Source: JBCFBK01 sp038562555 (GTDB lineage: Bacteria; Bacteroidota; Bacteroidia; Bacteroidales; Prolixibacteraceae). Taken from it: a stretch of 64,000 nucleotides of DNA. A model generated the notes under the pieces. The model worked only from the letters and a program-made list of their open reading frames with translations, searched no databases and was not told the DNA's origin. Shown piece after piece: positions 43,664 through 52,892 of the stretch. Positions within the stretch are counted from its first letter, which is position 1, and every line of letters begins with the position of its first letter. The position numbers were made by a program, and so were the translations under genes. The stretch covers positions 21,730-85,729 of the forward strand of contig JBCFBK010000020.1 in NCBI GenBank assembly GCA_038562555.1, in the 5' to 3' direction.

Positions 43664-43702
43664 ACGTTCAAAGTCGGACGTGCAGCCGTTAACTTTGAAC
43701 GT
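43664..43702. repeat. Inverted repeat between moxR and the DUF58 gene
   Basis: ACGTTCAAAGT (43664-43674) and ACTTTGAACGT (43692-43702) are perfect complements with a 17-nt loop. A degenerate direct copy of the left arm (GCGTTCAAGGT) precedes it at about 43650. It could be a hairpin in the mRNA or a dispersed repeat. No T tract follows, so it is not a classical terminator. Confidence 0.6.
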
Positions 43703-43711
43703 CGAACTCTT

Positions 43712-44707
43712 TTAAGGAACTTCTATTGTGTTAAGGATCTCAGTTATAATATCCTCGGAGGTGATATTATTGGCCTCGGCTTCATAGCTCAAACCGATAC
43801 GATGCCTCAGTACATCGGGACAAACAGCGCGGACATCTTCAGGGATGACATATCCGCGTCGTTTAATGAAGGCGTATGCCTTAGCAGCCTGAGCCATGCT
43901 GATGCTGGCGCGTGGCGAACCTCCGAACGAGATCATGTCGGTGAACTTGTCGAGTTTGTAGTCGGCAGGGTTACGGGTGGCAAAAACAATATCGACGATA
44001 TATTTGCTGATTTTTTCGTCCAGGTAAACGTCTTTTACTACATCACGGGCTTTAAGGATATCCTCCGGACGCAGGATGGTCGATGCCTGCGGAAATTGTT
44101 TCAGCAAGTTTTGCCGGATGATCAGTTTTTCTTCTTCTTTCCCGGGATACCTGATGACTACTTTCAACATGAAACGGTCGACTTGCGCTTCCGGCAGGGG
44201 ATAGGTTCCCTCCTGCTCGATGGGATTCTGAGTCGCCATGACCAAAAAAGGCTCGTTCAGCCGGTAGGTGGTATCTCCAAGCGTAATTTGTCGTTCCTGC
44301 ATGGCCTCAAGCAGGGCCGACTGAACCTTGGCGGGCGCACGGTTGATTTCATCTGCTAAAACGAAGTTGGTAAAGATCGGACCTTTTTTCACTACAAATT
44401 CTTCGTTCTTTTGACTGTAGATCAGTGTTCCGATAAGGTCGGCAGGCAATAAATCGGGCGTGAACTGAATGCGCGCGAAGTCGGCGCTGATTGTTTTGGC
44501 CAGCGTGTTAATGGCCAGGGTCTTCGCCAGGCCGGGCACACCTTCCAGCAAAATGTGACCTCCCGAAAGTAATCCGATCATCAGGCTTTCCACCAGATGT
44601 TTCTGCCCAACTATGACTTTGTTCATTTCCAGGCTGATCAGGTCAACAAAGGAGCTCTCTTTTTGAATTCTTTCGTTTAGTTCGCGAATATCAACAGCTT
44701 GATTCAT
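43712..44707 (-). CDS. moxR: MoxR-family AAA+ ATPase
   Basis: A 331-residue AAA+ ATPase with Walker A GVPGLAKT (56-63), Walker B LADEINRAP (D119, E120), the sensor-1 ATQNP motif (about 158), and FMLKVVIRYPGKEEE and SPRAS in the lid region. MoxR proteins act as chaperones that mature or insert VWA-containing partners. Here those are the DUF58, BatA and BatB proteins. First gene of the operon that ends at batE. Confidence 0.93.
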   Translation of the reverse strand: MNQAVDIRELNERIQKESSFVDLISLEMNKVIVGQKHLVESLMIGLLSGGHILLEGVPGLAKTLAINTLAKTISADFARIQFTPDLLPADLIGTLIYSQKNEEFVVKKGPIFTNFVLADEINRAPAKVQSALLEAMQERQITLGDTTYRLNEPFLVMATQNPIEQEGTYPLPEAQVDRFMLKVVIRYPGKEEEKLIIRQNLLKQFPQASTILRPEDILKARDVVKDVYLDEKISKYIVDIVFATRNPADYKLDKFTDMISFGGSPRASISMAQAAKAYAFIKRRGYVIPEDVRAVCPDVLRHRIGLSYEAEANNITSEDIITEILNTIEVP

Positions 44708-44794
44708 TTGTATAAATTTTCGGTTTAACGATGCTATGCGTGCATTTTTTGATATGGTTGACGAAATTACTTCTTCCGAGTATGAAAAAGACTA

Positions 44795-44802
44795 TAACTT
44801 TG
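44795..44802 (+). promoter_or_regulatory. -7 motif TAACTTTG upstream of truA
   Basis: TAACTTTG matches TAnnTTTG on the plus strand, about 100 nt before the preferred truA start, within the moxR-truA divergent spacer. No clear -33 partner. Confidence 0.3.
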
Positions 44803-44901
44803 TTAAAAGTTGTTAAGCCGGTTTCCCGAAAGAGCCGTAAAATTAATTAAATTCGTTTGTTCTTTAAGTCGCGTAACCATTTTTATTCAAAGCATATTAT
44901 T

Positions 44902-45669
44902 TTGAAGCAGCGTTATTTTATTGAACTCTCGTATAACGGAACCCGTTTTCACGGCTGGCAGGTTCAGCCGAACGCCGTAAGCGTTCAGCAGATGCTTGAG
45001 GTTACCCTGAGCACGATGTGTCGTGAAACGGTAGCCGTTACCGGGGCAGGGCGCACCGATACGGGAGTACATGCGGCCTATTTTGTAGCTCACATCGATT
45101 CGGAGCAGGAGAGCCTTGACCAGCCGGATTTTATTCGAAAAATAAATCGTTTTCTGAATAACGATGTAGCTGTATTAAGGATTACCAAAGTGGGACCGGA
45201 AGCTCATGCCCGGTTTGATGCCAAATCCCGCACTTATTGTTATTTTATTCACCAGCAGAAAGACCCTTTTTTACAGGAAACCTCCTGGTATCATCCCGTC
45301 TTTTTGCACGTAGAACGGATGAACGAGGCATGCACAGCGTTGTTGGGAAGGCACGATTTTACAAGTTTCAGTAAATTGCATACCGATGTGAAAACAAACA
45401 ACTGCGATGTTTTCGATGCAAACTGGACAAAGGAAGGACACCGGCTAACCTTTACGATCACGGCCGACCGTTTTCTGCGAAACATGGTTCGTGCCATTGT
45501 CGGAACAATGGTGCTGGTTGGAAGAGGGAAGATTACGCCTGAGGACTTTCACCTGATCATCGAATCACGGAACAGAGGCCTGGCGGGTGCTTCTGCGCCG
45601 CCTGAAGGGTTATTTTTGACCGGTATAACCTATCCGCCCGACGTTTTTAATGCGGTGCACCGGAGGTGA
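44902..45669 (+). CDS. truA: tRNA pseudouridine(38-40) synthase
   Basis: A 255-residue TruA. The catalytic Asp is D53 in GAGRTDTGVHA. Other landmarks are FDAKSRTYCY, HDFTSF and FLRNMVRAIVG. No ATG exists near the N-terminus. TTG at 44902 gives MKQRYFIELSYNG, matching the family start, while a TTG at 44857 would add 15 unrelated residues. It converts uridines 38-40 of tRNA anticodon arms to pseudouridine. Divergent from moxR. Confidence 0.9.
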   Translation: MKQRYFIELSYNGTRFHGWQVQPNAVSVQQMLEVTLSTMCRETVAVTGAGRTDTGVHAAYFVAHIDSEQESLDQPDFIRKINRFLNNDVAVLRITKVGPEAHARFDAKSRTYCYFIHQQKDPFLQETSWYHPVFLHVERMNEACTALLGRHDFTSFSKLHTDVKTNNCDVFDANWTKEGHRLTFTITADRFLRNMVRAIVGTMVLVGRGKITPEDFHLIIESRNRGLAGASAPPEGLFLTGITYPPDVFNAVHRR

Positions 45670-45758
45670 TTATTTTGTTTTGATACCCGATACCACAGGA
45701 TGGTTTGCCGGGGCAGAAAGTTTATTATTGTATAAAACTCACCTAAACTGATAAATGA

Positions 45759-48527
45759 ATGGATAAAAGATTATTGCTATTTCTCTCAGTGGTTGTACTT
45801 TTCGTTTCCTGCACAAGCGAACAGGTGAAGCCCGGAGACCTGACATGTGAATACCTGTCAAAACCGTTGGGCGTAGATGTACCACAGCCCCGGTTTTCGT
45901 GGAAGCTCTTTTCCGATGCACGGGGCGTTTCTCAAATTGCATACCGGATCATTGTCAGCGAAAGCCTGGACGGCGTATCACGGGAAACCGGTGACTGCTG
46001 GAATTCCGGGAAAATTAACTCAGATCGGACCGTAAACCTGAAATACGAAGGAAATGCTTTACGCAGTAACGCAAAATATTACTGGCGGGTTTGCACCTGG
46101 ACCAATGATGGCGATTCGGTATGGAGTAATCCCGTAACTTTTCGTACCGGATTGCTAAACAGCTCCGACTGGAAAGCCAAATGGATCACCGCGCGGGAAA
46201 CGATCTTTCATGAAAGTCCGGTTTTGAGAAAGGAATTCAAACTTGAAAAGAGGGTCAAAGAGGCCATCGCGTACGTAACTGCCTGTGGCTTTTATGAGTT
46301 TTGCCTGAATGGTGAGAAAGCGGGGGATCATGTGCTTGATCCGGGAATTACCGACTACCGGAAGACGGTTCTATATGCCACCTACGACGTAACCGGAATG
46401 CTTAAAAAGGGGACCAATGTCGCGGGAGCCATGCTCGGAAACGGCGCCTGGAATATGCGGAAAGTTGACGGCCGGTACAGTTGGGGAGAAGAAAGGACAT
46501 TTGGAAACCCCTGTTTTATCCTGCAGCTCCATATTACATATACCGACGGCAGCCAGGAAGTGGTGGTCAGCGATGAGACCTGGCGGTATGCCATGGGCCC
46601 GGTTACCTTTAACAACTTGTACGGGGGAGAGGATTATGATGCCCGAAAAGAACCGGCGGGCTGGATGTCAGCCGGATTTGACGACACCAAATGGAGCGGT
46701 GCCGTATTGGCCGGGAATCCTGGCGGACGATTGAAATCACAGCTAATGCCGGCCATTAAAGTGACCGCTGCACTCAAACCGGTTGCGGAATCCAATCCTG
46801 AACCCGGGGTCTATCTGTTCGACCTTGGACAAAATATCGCCGGATGGTGGCGGGTCCAACTAAAAGGAACTCCCGGGCAGACCATCCGGATCCGCGGCGC
46901 GGAAACCCTGAATGATTCGCTTTTCCCTAAACCACTTGGTCCGGTCGATAAGCTGAGTACCAAATTCCGGTATCATTCGCATGCATGGACCGATTATACG
47001 TTACGAAGCGATGAGCTTGAAGAATATGAACCGCACTTTTTTTATACAGGCTTCCGTTATATTGAAGTCGCTACCGGCAATAAGGAAAACCTCGATCTTC
47101 TGCGCGTGGAAGGATGCGTTGTCCGTTCTGCCCTGGAAGAAAACGGAACGTTTGAATCGTCCGATTCGCTGCTTAACCGGATCCATGTGGCCGGGCAATG
47201 GTCGCAAATGGGAAATACCTTCAGTTACCCGACCGACTGCCCGCATCGGGAAAAAGGTGCTTATAACGGTGACGGTCAGGTAATTGCCGAAACGGCCATG
47301 CACGATTTCCGCATGGCCTCCTTTTATACCAAATGGTTAAATGATATGCGTGATTCCCAGGAAGAAAACGGCCGCATTCCCAATACTTCTCCTACGCTGG
47401 TGGGAGGAATGGGTGGCGGTGTTGCCTGGGGAAGCGCTTATATCCTTATTCCCTGGTGGATGAATCATTACTATCAGGATATCCGGATACTGGAAGATCA
47501 TTACCCCGCCATGCGGAAATACCTGTTTTACCTGAAGAGCCTGGGAGCACAGGATGAAAAGCCGGATGAGCCATTTATCATTAACTACTTTGACGGATAC
47601 TGGTATTCGCTGGGGGAATGGTGCTCGCCGGGCAGGAATGACTGTCCCAATCATGCCGTAGTCAATACCTTCTATTATTATTACAATACCCGGTTAATGT
47701 CAAAAATTGCGGAAGCTCTGGGAAAGAAAGGTGACGCCTGGTATTTTTCGACGCTGTCCGATTCGATAAAACAGGCCTTTAACGAAAAATTCTTTGATCC
47801 GCAGACCCACCTTTACGGTACGAATGAAGTTTATCAGACGTATCAGCTGCTGGCATTGGTTGGAGATCTGGTTCCCGAAGAACACCGCCAGCCGGTTTTT
47901 AATACGATTGTAGAAGATCTGAAAAACAGGGATAATCACTTAAACACGGGGATCATCGGCACCAAGTACCTTTGGCCTGTTCTGGTGAACGGCGGGGAGG
48001 AAAATCTGGCCTTTGAAGTTGCCACGCGAGCCACCTACCCCAGCTACGGTTACTGGCTTAAAAACGGTTCCACGACTTTGCTGGAAGAATGGTCAGGTGC
48101 GCATTCCCACAATCACCAGATGTTCGGATCGGTTTCGGAGTATTTTTATAAATATCTGGCAGGTATTCAGTCGCCCATGGAAAATACATCGGCCGGCTAT
48201 AAGCATATTCATTTGCAGCCTGTCGTTCCGGATAGCCTCCAATCTGCAGAAGCCTCGGTTGAAACGGTTGCCGGTAAAGTCGTTTCCGGCTGGAGGAAGG
48301 AAGCAGGACTCTTTCGTTATCGGGTGTCTCTTCCTGCAAATACCACAGGTACGGTCGTTATTCCGGCTTCACCTGGCTTTATCTTGACGGAAGGCGGAAC
48401 CCGTGTATGGAATGGTGAGAGCTATCTGAAGGGTGTTCACGGGATTAAACAAATAGAAAGTAACAACGGCAATCTGGAGATTACACTCGGCTCAGGAAAT
48501 TATACCTTTGAACTAAAAGCCTTGTGA
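45759..48527 (+). CDS. GH78 alpha-L-rhamnosidase, lipoprotein
   Basis: A 922-residue glycoside hydrolase. A lipoprotein signal (LFVSCTSE, lipobox Cys) suggests outer-membrane anchoring. The N-terminal family domain (LTCEYLSKPLGVDVPQPRFSWKL) and carbohydrate-binding beta domains precede the (alpha/alpha)6 catalytic domain. The active-site segment reads YPTDCPHREKGAYNGDGQ, with the general acid Glu probably at 498. The usual Trp of the GWTGD motif is replaced (AYNGD), suggesting altered specificity. It should remove terminal alpha-L-rhamnose from glycans or glycosides. No SusCD pair is beside it. Confidence 0.88.
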   Translation: MDKRLLLFLSVVVLFVSCTSEQVKPGDLTCEYLSKPLGVDVPQPRFSWKLFSDARGVSQIAYRIIVSESLDGVSRETGDCWNSGKINSDRTVNLKYEGNALRSNAKYYWRVCTWTNDGDSVWSNPVTFRTGLLNSSDWKAKWITARETIFHESPVLRKEFKLEKRVKEAIAYVTACGFYEFCLNGEKAGDHVLDPGITDYRKTVLYATYDVTGMLKKGTNVAGAMLGNGAWNMRKVDGRYSWGEERTFGNPCFILQLHITYTDGSQEVVVSDETWRYAMGPVTFNNLYGGEDYDARKEPAGWMSAGFDDTKWSGAVLAGNPGGRLKSQLMPAIKVTAALKPVAESNPEPGVYLFDLGQNIAGWWRVQLKGTPGQTIRIRGAETLNDSLFPKPLGPVDKLSTKFRYHSHAWTDYTLRSDELEEYEPHFFYTGFRYIEVATGNKENLDLLRVEGCVVRSALEENGTFESSDSLLNRIHVAGQWSQMGNTFSYPTDCPHREKGAYNGDGQVIAETAMHDFRMASFYTKWLNDMRDSQEENGRIPNTSPTLVGGMGGGVAWGSAYILIPWWMNHYYQDIRILEDHYPAMRKYLFYLKSLGAQDEKPDEPFIINYFDGYWYSLGEWCSPGRNDCPNHAVVNTFYYYYNTRLMSKIAEALGKKGDAWYFSTLSDSIKQAFNEKFFDPQTHLYGTNEVYQTYQLLALVGDLVPEEHRQPVFNTIVEDLKNRDNHLNTGIIGTKYLWPVLVNGGEENLAFEVATRATYPSYGYWLKNGSTTLLEEWSGAHSHNHQMFGSVSEYFYKYLAGIQSPMENTSAGYKHIHLQPVVPDSLQSAEASVETVAGKVVSGWRKEAGLFRYRVSLPANTTGTVVIPASPGFILTEGGTRVWNGESYLKGVHGIKQIESNNGNLEITLGSGNYTFELKAL

Positions 48528-48621
48528 TGCGGTTATGATAACACTCCTTGCCCGGATTTAATATCGGTATATATGGCAATAATGTAATTTTATCCGTATA
48601 TTCCCTTATAAAAGGAAAACA

Positions 48622-49314
48622 ATGAACTGTGCAACAATTTCTGCTGATATCATTTCGTCTACGGCATTATCGGCCGGAGAAAAAAAACTTCTTCGCTCGC
48701 GTATTGAAGAGCTTATAGGTGAATTAACCGCAAAATACGGCGACAGTCAGTTTCTGGGAAGAATTGTTCAGGGAGACTATATCGAACTGGCGCTGTTGAG
48801 TCCGGTTCCGGCGCTGCGGGTTGCCCTGATCCTGAAAACAGTGATCAAGTCACTTGATTTGCCGGGCATCGACACAACCGACAAAAGGATCAGATATTTT
48901 AAAGAATATGGCGTGCGCCTGGCTGTTGCAGCAGCTCCGCTTACGACCCTGGATCCTAAAGAAGGAATCATTGACGGCGAAGCTATTTACCTTTCCGGAA
49001 GGGCGATAAAAAACATGAGTACGTCGGGCAAGCAAAAGATTGTCATTAAAAGTACCATGTTCTTTCGCAGCCCGGACGAAGAAGAGCAGGAAAAATTTGA
49101 TACGATTTTTTCTTTGCTGGACAAGATCATTGCCGGGTGCTCGGGCAAACAGTGTGAGATCCTTTATTATAAGCTTTCAGGTTTCAGTGAAAAGGAAATC
49201 AGCAGGAAGCTGAATAAAAATCAGTCTACGATCAGCCAGCATTCAACAGCGGCCGGCTGGCAGGCGATTGAAAAAGCAGTAGCTTATTTTGAAAACCAGA
49301 TCCGTTCAGCATGA
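48622..49314 (+). CDS. SatD-like protein with C-terminal helix-turn-helix
   Basis: A 230-residue protein. The N-terminal part (SADIISSTAL, then GRIVQGDYIEL) resembles the SatD family. The last 55 residues form a probable helix-turn-helix (YYKLSGFSEKEISRKLNKNQ...STISQHS), resembling sigma region 4 or LuxR-like DNA-binding modules. Its stop overlaps the DUF3307 start (ATGA). A good AAAGG sequence precedes the ATG. I infer a regulator or nucleotide-linked switch acting with the membrane protein; the molecular function is unknown. Confidence 0.65.
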   Translation: MNCATISADIISSTALSAGEKKLLRSRIEELIGELTAKYGDSQFLGRIVQGDYIELALLSPVPALRVALILKTVIKSLDLPGIDTTDKRIRYFKEYGVRLAVAAAPLTTLDPKEGIIDGEAIYLSGRAIKNMSTSGKQKIVIKSTMFFRSPDEEEQEKFDTIFSLLDKIIAGCSGKQCEILYYKLSGFSEKEISRKLNKNQSTISQHSTAAGWQAIEKAVAYFENQIRSA

Positions 49315-50051
49315 TTTACCAATTAATTTTTTTGCAGTTTTTAGCCCATCTGCTGGCCGATTATATTTTTCAGTCGCAGTCATGGAGTAACGGAAAAAGC
49401 AGAAAGCCGGTCACTGAATTTCACGTTTATCACGTCCTGGTCGTTTTTGCATGCTCGTGGATTCTTTCGTTCGATCCCGGCTATTTCTTTGCAGCAATCG
49501 GATTGACAGTCATCCATTTTTTTACCGACGTCCTGAAAAGCTATCTCGTTATCCGCGCGAAGAACAATGGAACCAACAAGAACTATTTTTTTACCGATCA
49601 GCTTATTCATCTGATTATGCTTGTTGTTATTCCGGTTGCCTATCAGGAGTGGCACGGGATACATTTTATTGCTGAATTTTCATTGAAGACAATTGCTGTC
49701 ATTACTGCTTTTGTCTTTTGTTCCAAACCAGCCAACATTATTATTAAAAATATGCTTACAGCGTTTGCAATCGCCATTCCAACCGAAGAACAACCCTTTA
49801 TTGTCAGAACCGAAGAACAGAATACGGAAAAAAGTCTGCCGAATGCCGGCAAGCTGATCGGTATTATGGAACGGGTATTGACGCTGGCATTAATCCTGGT
49901 AGGGCAATATGGGGCCGTTGGCCTTATCATTGCAGCAAAATCTATTTTGCGATTCAAGGATACCCAACAGAATGAGTACATTTTGGTGGGTACACTTTTA
50001 AGCTTTGGATTGGCGGTACTGCCGGCGATTCTTATTGCTCAGTTCTTATAA
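49311..50051 (+). CDS. DUF3307 integral membrane protein
   Basis: A 246-residue membrane protein with about six hydrophobic segments. The N-terminus has the DUF3307 pattern LIFLQFLAHLLADYIFQSQSW with LLADY, followed by H..YHVLVVFA and HFFTDVLKSYL. The C-terminal half has further TM helices after a hydrophilic loop (about 160-180). Function unknown. It is translationally coupled to the SatD-like gene, a pairing also known in other phyla as satD-satE-like loci. Confidence 0.75.
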   Translation: MIYQLIFLQFLAHLLADYIFQSQSWSNGKSRKPVTEFHVYHVLVVFACSWILSFDPGYFFAAIGLTVIHFFTDVLKSYLVIRAKNNGTNKNYFFTDQLIHLIMLVVIPVAYQEWHGIHFIAEFSLKTIAVITAFVFCSKPANIIIKNMLTAFAIAIPTEEQPFIVRTEEQNTEKSLPNAGKLIGIMERVLTLALILVGQYGAVGLIIAAKSILRFKDTQQNEYILVGTLLSFGLAVLPAILIAQFL

Positions 50052-50126
50052 TATCGGCTAATATACCGATAAATAAATTTATTAGTAAATTAACGAATAA
50101 TAATTAGCAAATTGATCAACTGGACC

Positions 50127-52829
50127 ATGAGACAATTTTTATTGATTTCTGCAATTTTATTTTCGGTGTGCGGCTCTGTGTTTTCCCAGTCTGCCCTGTG
50201 TAAACCGGATGATTTACGTTGTGAATATCTGGTGAATCCTTTAGGGGTTGACGTTCCGCATCCGCGTTTTTGCTGGAAGCTGGATGACGGGCGGTACGAA
50301 GCTGTACAGACTGCCTGGAAAATAGTGGTGGGGACTGATTCTGCGGCGGTTGCTTCAGGGGTCGGAAATTTCTGGGATTCCGGAAAAGTGGAATCGGATA
50401 ACATACTTGCCGGATATGCCGGTAAGGAATTGCTGCCTTTTACCCGGTATTTCTGGGGCCTTTCGGTCTGGGATAAGGATGGCGGATTATCAGGTCCGGC
50501 CATTGCTTCTTTTGAAACCGGAATGATGAATATGAAAAACTGGCAGGGAGCCTGGATCAGTGATGGCAATGATGTTGACCTGAAACCGGCTCCTTATTTC
50601 AGAAAGGTATTCGAAACCACGAAGAAGATAAAGGCGGCAAGAGCATATATTGCCGTGGCAGGCTTATATGAATTATACATTAACGGGCAAAGAATAGGTG
50701 ATCACCGGCTCGATCCGATGTACACCCGGTTCGACCGGCGTACACTGTATGTCACGTATGATGTGACCAGACAGATCCGGGATGGAGAAAATGCATTAGG
50801 AGTCCTGCTTGGGAATGGCTGGTATAATCATCAGTCGACTGCTGTCTGGGATTTTCATAAAGCTCCCTGGCGCGCACGACCGGCTTTTTGCCTGGATCTG
50901 CGGGTCACGTATGAAGACGGATCGGTGGAGACTGTCACCTCCGGAAGAGATTGGAAAACATCGTTGAGTCCGGTTATTTTTAACAGCATTTATACGGCGG
51001 AGCATTATGACGCCCGATTGGAACAGGAGGACTGGGACGAGCCAGGTTTTGACGATTCGAAATGGAAAAATGCAATTTACAGGGCGGCGCCGTCAACAAA
51101 TATCGTTAGTCAGCTTTTACATCCGATCCGGGATGTGGAACTGATCCGGGCAAAAAGCATGAACCAGCTGAACGACACCACCTGGGTCTTCGACCTCGGC
51201 CGTAATATATCGGGAGTAAGCAGTATCGTGGCGAACGGTCCTGCCGGCACGGTGCTGCGGCTGAAACACGGGGAACGGCTGAAAGAGTGCGGGCGCGTTG
51301 ACCTGTCGAATATCGACGTACATTACCGGCCAACGGACAATACCGACCCGTTCCAGACCGATCTGTTTATTTTGAGCGGACGTGGTGAGGAAAGTTTTAA
51401 ACCGCGCTTTAACTATAAAGGATTTCAGTATGTTGAGGTAGTTGCTTCAAATCCGATTAGCCTGACCCGCGAAAGTCTGACCGGCTATTTTATGCACAGC
51501 AATCTTCCTGCAGCGGGGGAGATCAGCACATCAAATCCGGTGATCGATAAAATCTGGCGGGCCACAAATGCCTCCTACCTTTCCAACCTGTTCGGCTATC
51601 CTACCGACTGTCCCCAGCGTGAAAAGAATGGGTGGACCGGTGATGCCCATATCGCCATCGAAACCGGGCTGTATAGTTTTGACGGGATAACCGTTTACGA
51701 GAAATGGCTGGCCGATCATCTGGATGAGCAGCAACCTAACGGCGTGCTTCCGGCAATTATACCTACTGCCGGCTGGGGTTATCACTGGGCGAACGGTCCT
51801 GATTGGACCAGTACTATTGCGCTGATCCCCTGGAACGTTTATCTCTTTTACGGCGATTCGACCTTGTTGCTCCGGTGCTATGACGGAATTAAAAAGTATG
51901 TGGACCATATTAACCGGATCAGTCCTGCCGGTTTAACAACCTGGGGACTGGGTGACTGGGTTCCGGTGAAATCAAAATCACAGGTTGAACTCACTTCGAC
52001 AGCATATTATTATACCGATGTGAAAATCCTGTCGCAGGCAGCCAGGATGTTCGGCCGTGGAGAAGATTACAAAAAATATGCTGCACTGGCTGAAAAGATC
52101 AAAAAGGCCTTTAATGAAAAATTTTTAAACCGCGAAACTGCCAGCTATGCCTCGGGAATACAAACCGAGTTGAGTGTTCCGCTCTACTGGGACCTGGTTC
52201 CTGCCGACATGAAAGAGAAAGTAGCCGCAAATCTTGCAAAACGTGTTGAGGCTGACTTGTTTCATCTGGATGTGGGATTGCTCGGACAAAAAGCAATCCT
52301 GAATGCTTTAAGCGAAAACGGCCATGCCGGCGCAGCCTGGAAAATCGCGTCGCAGGAAACTTTTCCTTCCTGGGGATGGTGGATTGTGCGGGGGGCAACA
52401 ACCCTTTATGAAAATTGGGATCCGGATGCCGAACGGGATATTTCGATGAACCATATCATGTTCGGTGAGATCGGAGCCTGGTTATACAAAGGCATGGGCG
52501 GTATAAAACCGGATCCTTTGGCTCCGGGGTTTAAAAATACGATTTTGTGTCCTTCATTTTTCACCGGACTGGAAAGAGCTTCCGCCTCACATGAATCGCC
52601 TTATGGGAGAATTGTCTCGGAATGGGATCGCGATAAACGCGCACTTACCTACCGGGCGGTTATTCCGGCAAACTCCTCGGCAACCTTATATCTTCCGGAG
52701 GGGATTGTTTTGCAGAAAGTAATACTCACAGGAGGCAGCGGGGCTGTTGATCTGCAGAAGCGTTCGGATGGCGGCTATTTTCTGCCGGCTGGGGGGTATG
52801 AAATGCGTTTGAAACAGGAACGCAAATAA
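50127..52829 (+). CDS. GH78 alpha-L-rhamnosidase with signal peptide
   Basis: A 900-residue paralogue of the upstream rhamnosidase. The ATG at 50127 precedes a signal peptide (MRQFLLISAILFSVCGSVFS), so it is probably periplasmic or secreted rather than lipidated. It begins LRCEYLVNPLGVDVPHPRFCWKL. The catalytic segment YPTDCPQREKNGWTGDAH keeps the canonical GWTGD with the acid Glu near 499. A TTG at 50112 is rejected as start. The two enzymes differ at the active site, which suggests complementary specificities. Confidence 0.88.
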   Translation: MRQFLLISAILFSVCGSVFSQSALCKPDDLRCEYLVNPLGVDVPHPRFCWKLDDGRYEAVQTAWKIVVGTDSAAVASGVGNFWDSGKVESDNILAGYAGKELLPFTRYFWGLSVWDKDGGLSGPAIASFETGMMNMKNWQGAWISDGNDVDLKPAPYFRKVFETTKKIKAARAYIAVAGLYELYINGQRIGDHRLDPMYTRFDRRTLYVTYDVTRQIRDGENALGVLLGNGWYNHQSTAVWDFHKAPWRARPAFCLDLRVTYEDGSVETVTSGRDWKTSLSPVIFNSIYTAEHYDARLEQEDWDEPGFDDSKWKNAIYRAAPSTNIVSQLLHPIRDVELIRAKSMNQLNDTTWVFDLGRNISGVSSIVANGPAGTVLRLKHGERLKECGRVDLSNIDVHYRPTDNTDPFQTDLFILSGRGEESFKPRFNYKGFQYVEVVASNPISLTRESLTGYFMHSNLPAAGEISTSNPVIDKIWRATNASYLSNLFGYPTDCPQREKNGWTGDAHIAIETGLYSFDGITVYEKWLADHLDEQQPNGVLPAIIPTAGWGYHWANGPDWTSTIALIPWNVYLFYGDSTLLLRCYDGIKKYVDHINRISPAGLTTWGLGDWVPVKSKSQVELTSTAYYYTDVKILSQAARMFGRGEDYKKYAALAEKIKKAFNEKFLNRETASYASGIQTELSVPLYWDLVPADMKEKVAANLAKRVEADLFHLDVGLLGQKAILNALSENGHAGAAWKIASQETFPSWGWWIVRGATTLYENWDPDAERDISMNHIMFGEIGAWLYKGMGGIKPDPLAPGFKNTILCPSFFTGLERASASHESPYGRIVSEWDRDKRALTYRAVIPANSSATLYLPEGIVLQKVILTGGSGAVDLQKRSDGGYFLPAGGYEMRLKQERK

Positions 52830-52839
52830 GAAAAATCCG

Positions 52840-52883
52840 GCTGCGGGGGAGCGGTCTTCGAATAAGATCTCTGCCTCCGTAGC
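52840..52883. terminator. Long imperfect hairpin between convergent rhamnosidase and SirB1-like genes
   Basis: GCTGCGGGGGAGCGGTCTT (52840-52858) pairs with 52864-52883 over about 19 positions, with G-T wobbles, one mismatch and one bulge, and a 5-nt loop. It lies between two convergent genes. No T tract is present, so a terminator role is inferred from position only. Confidence 0.45.
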
Positions 52884-52892
52884 AGTGGGTAG

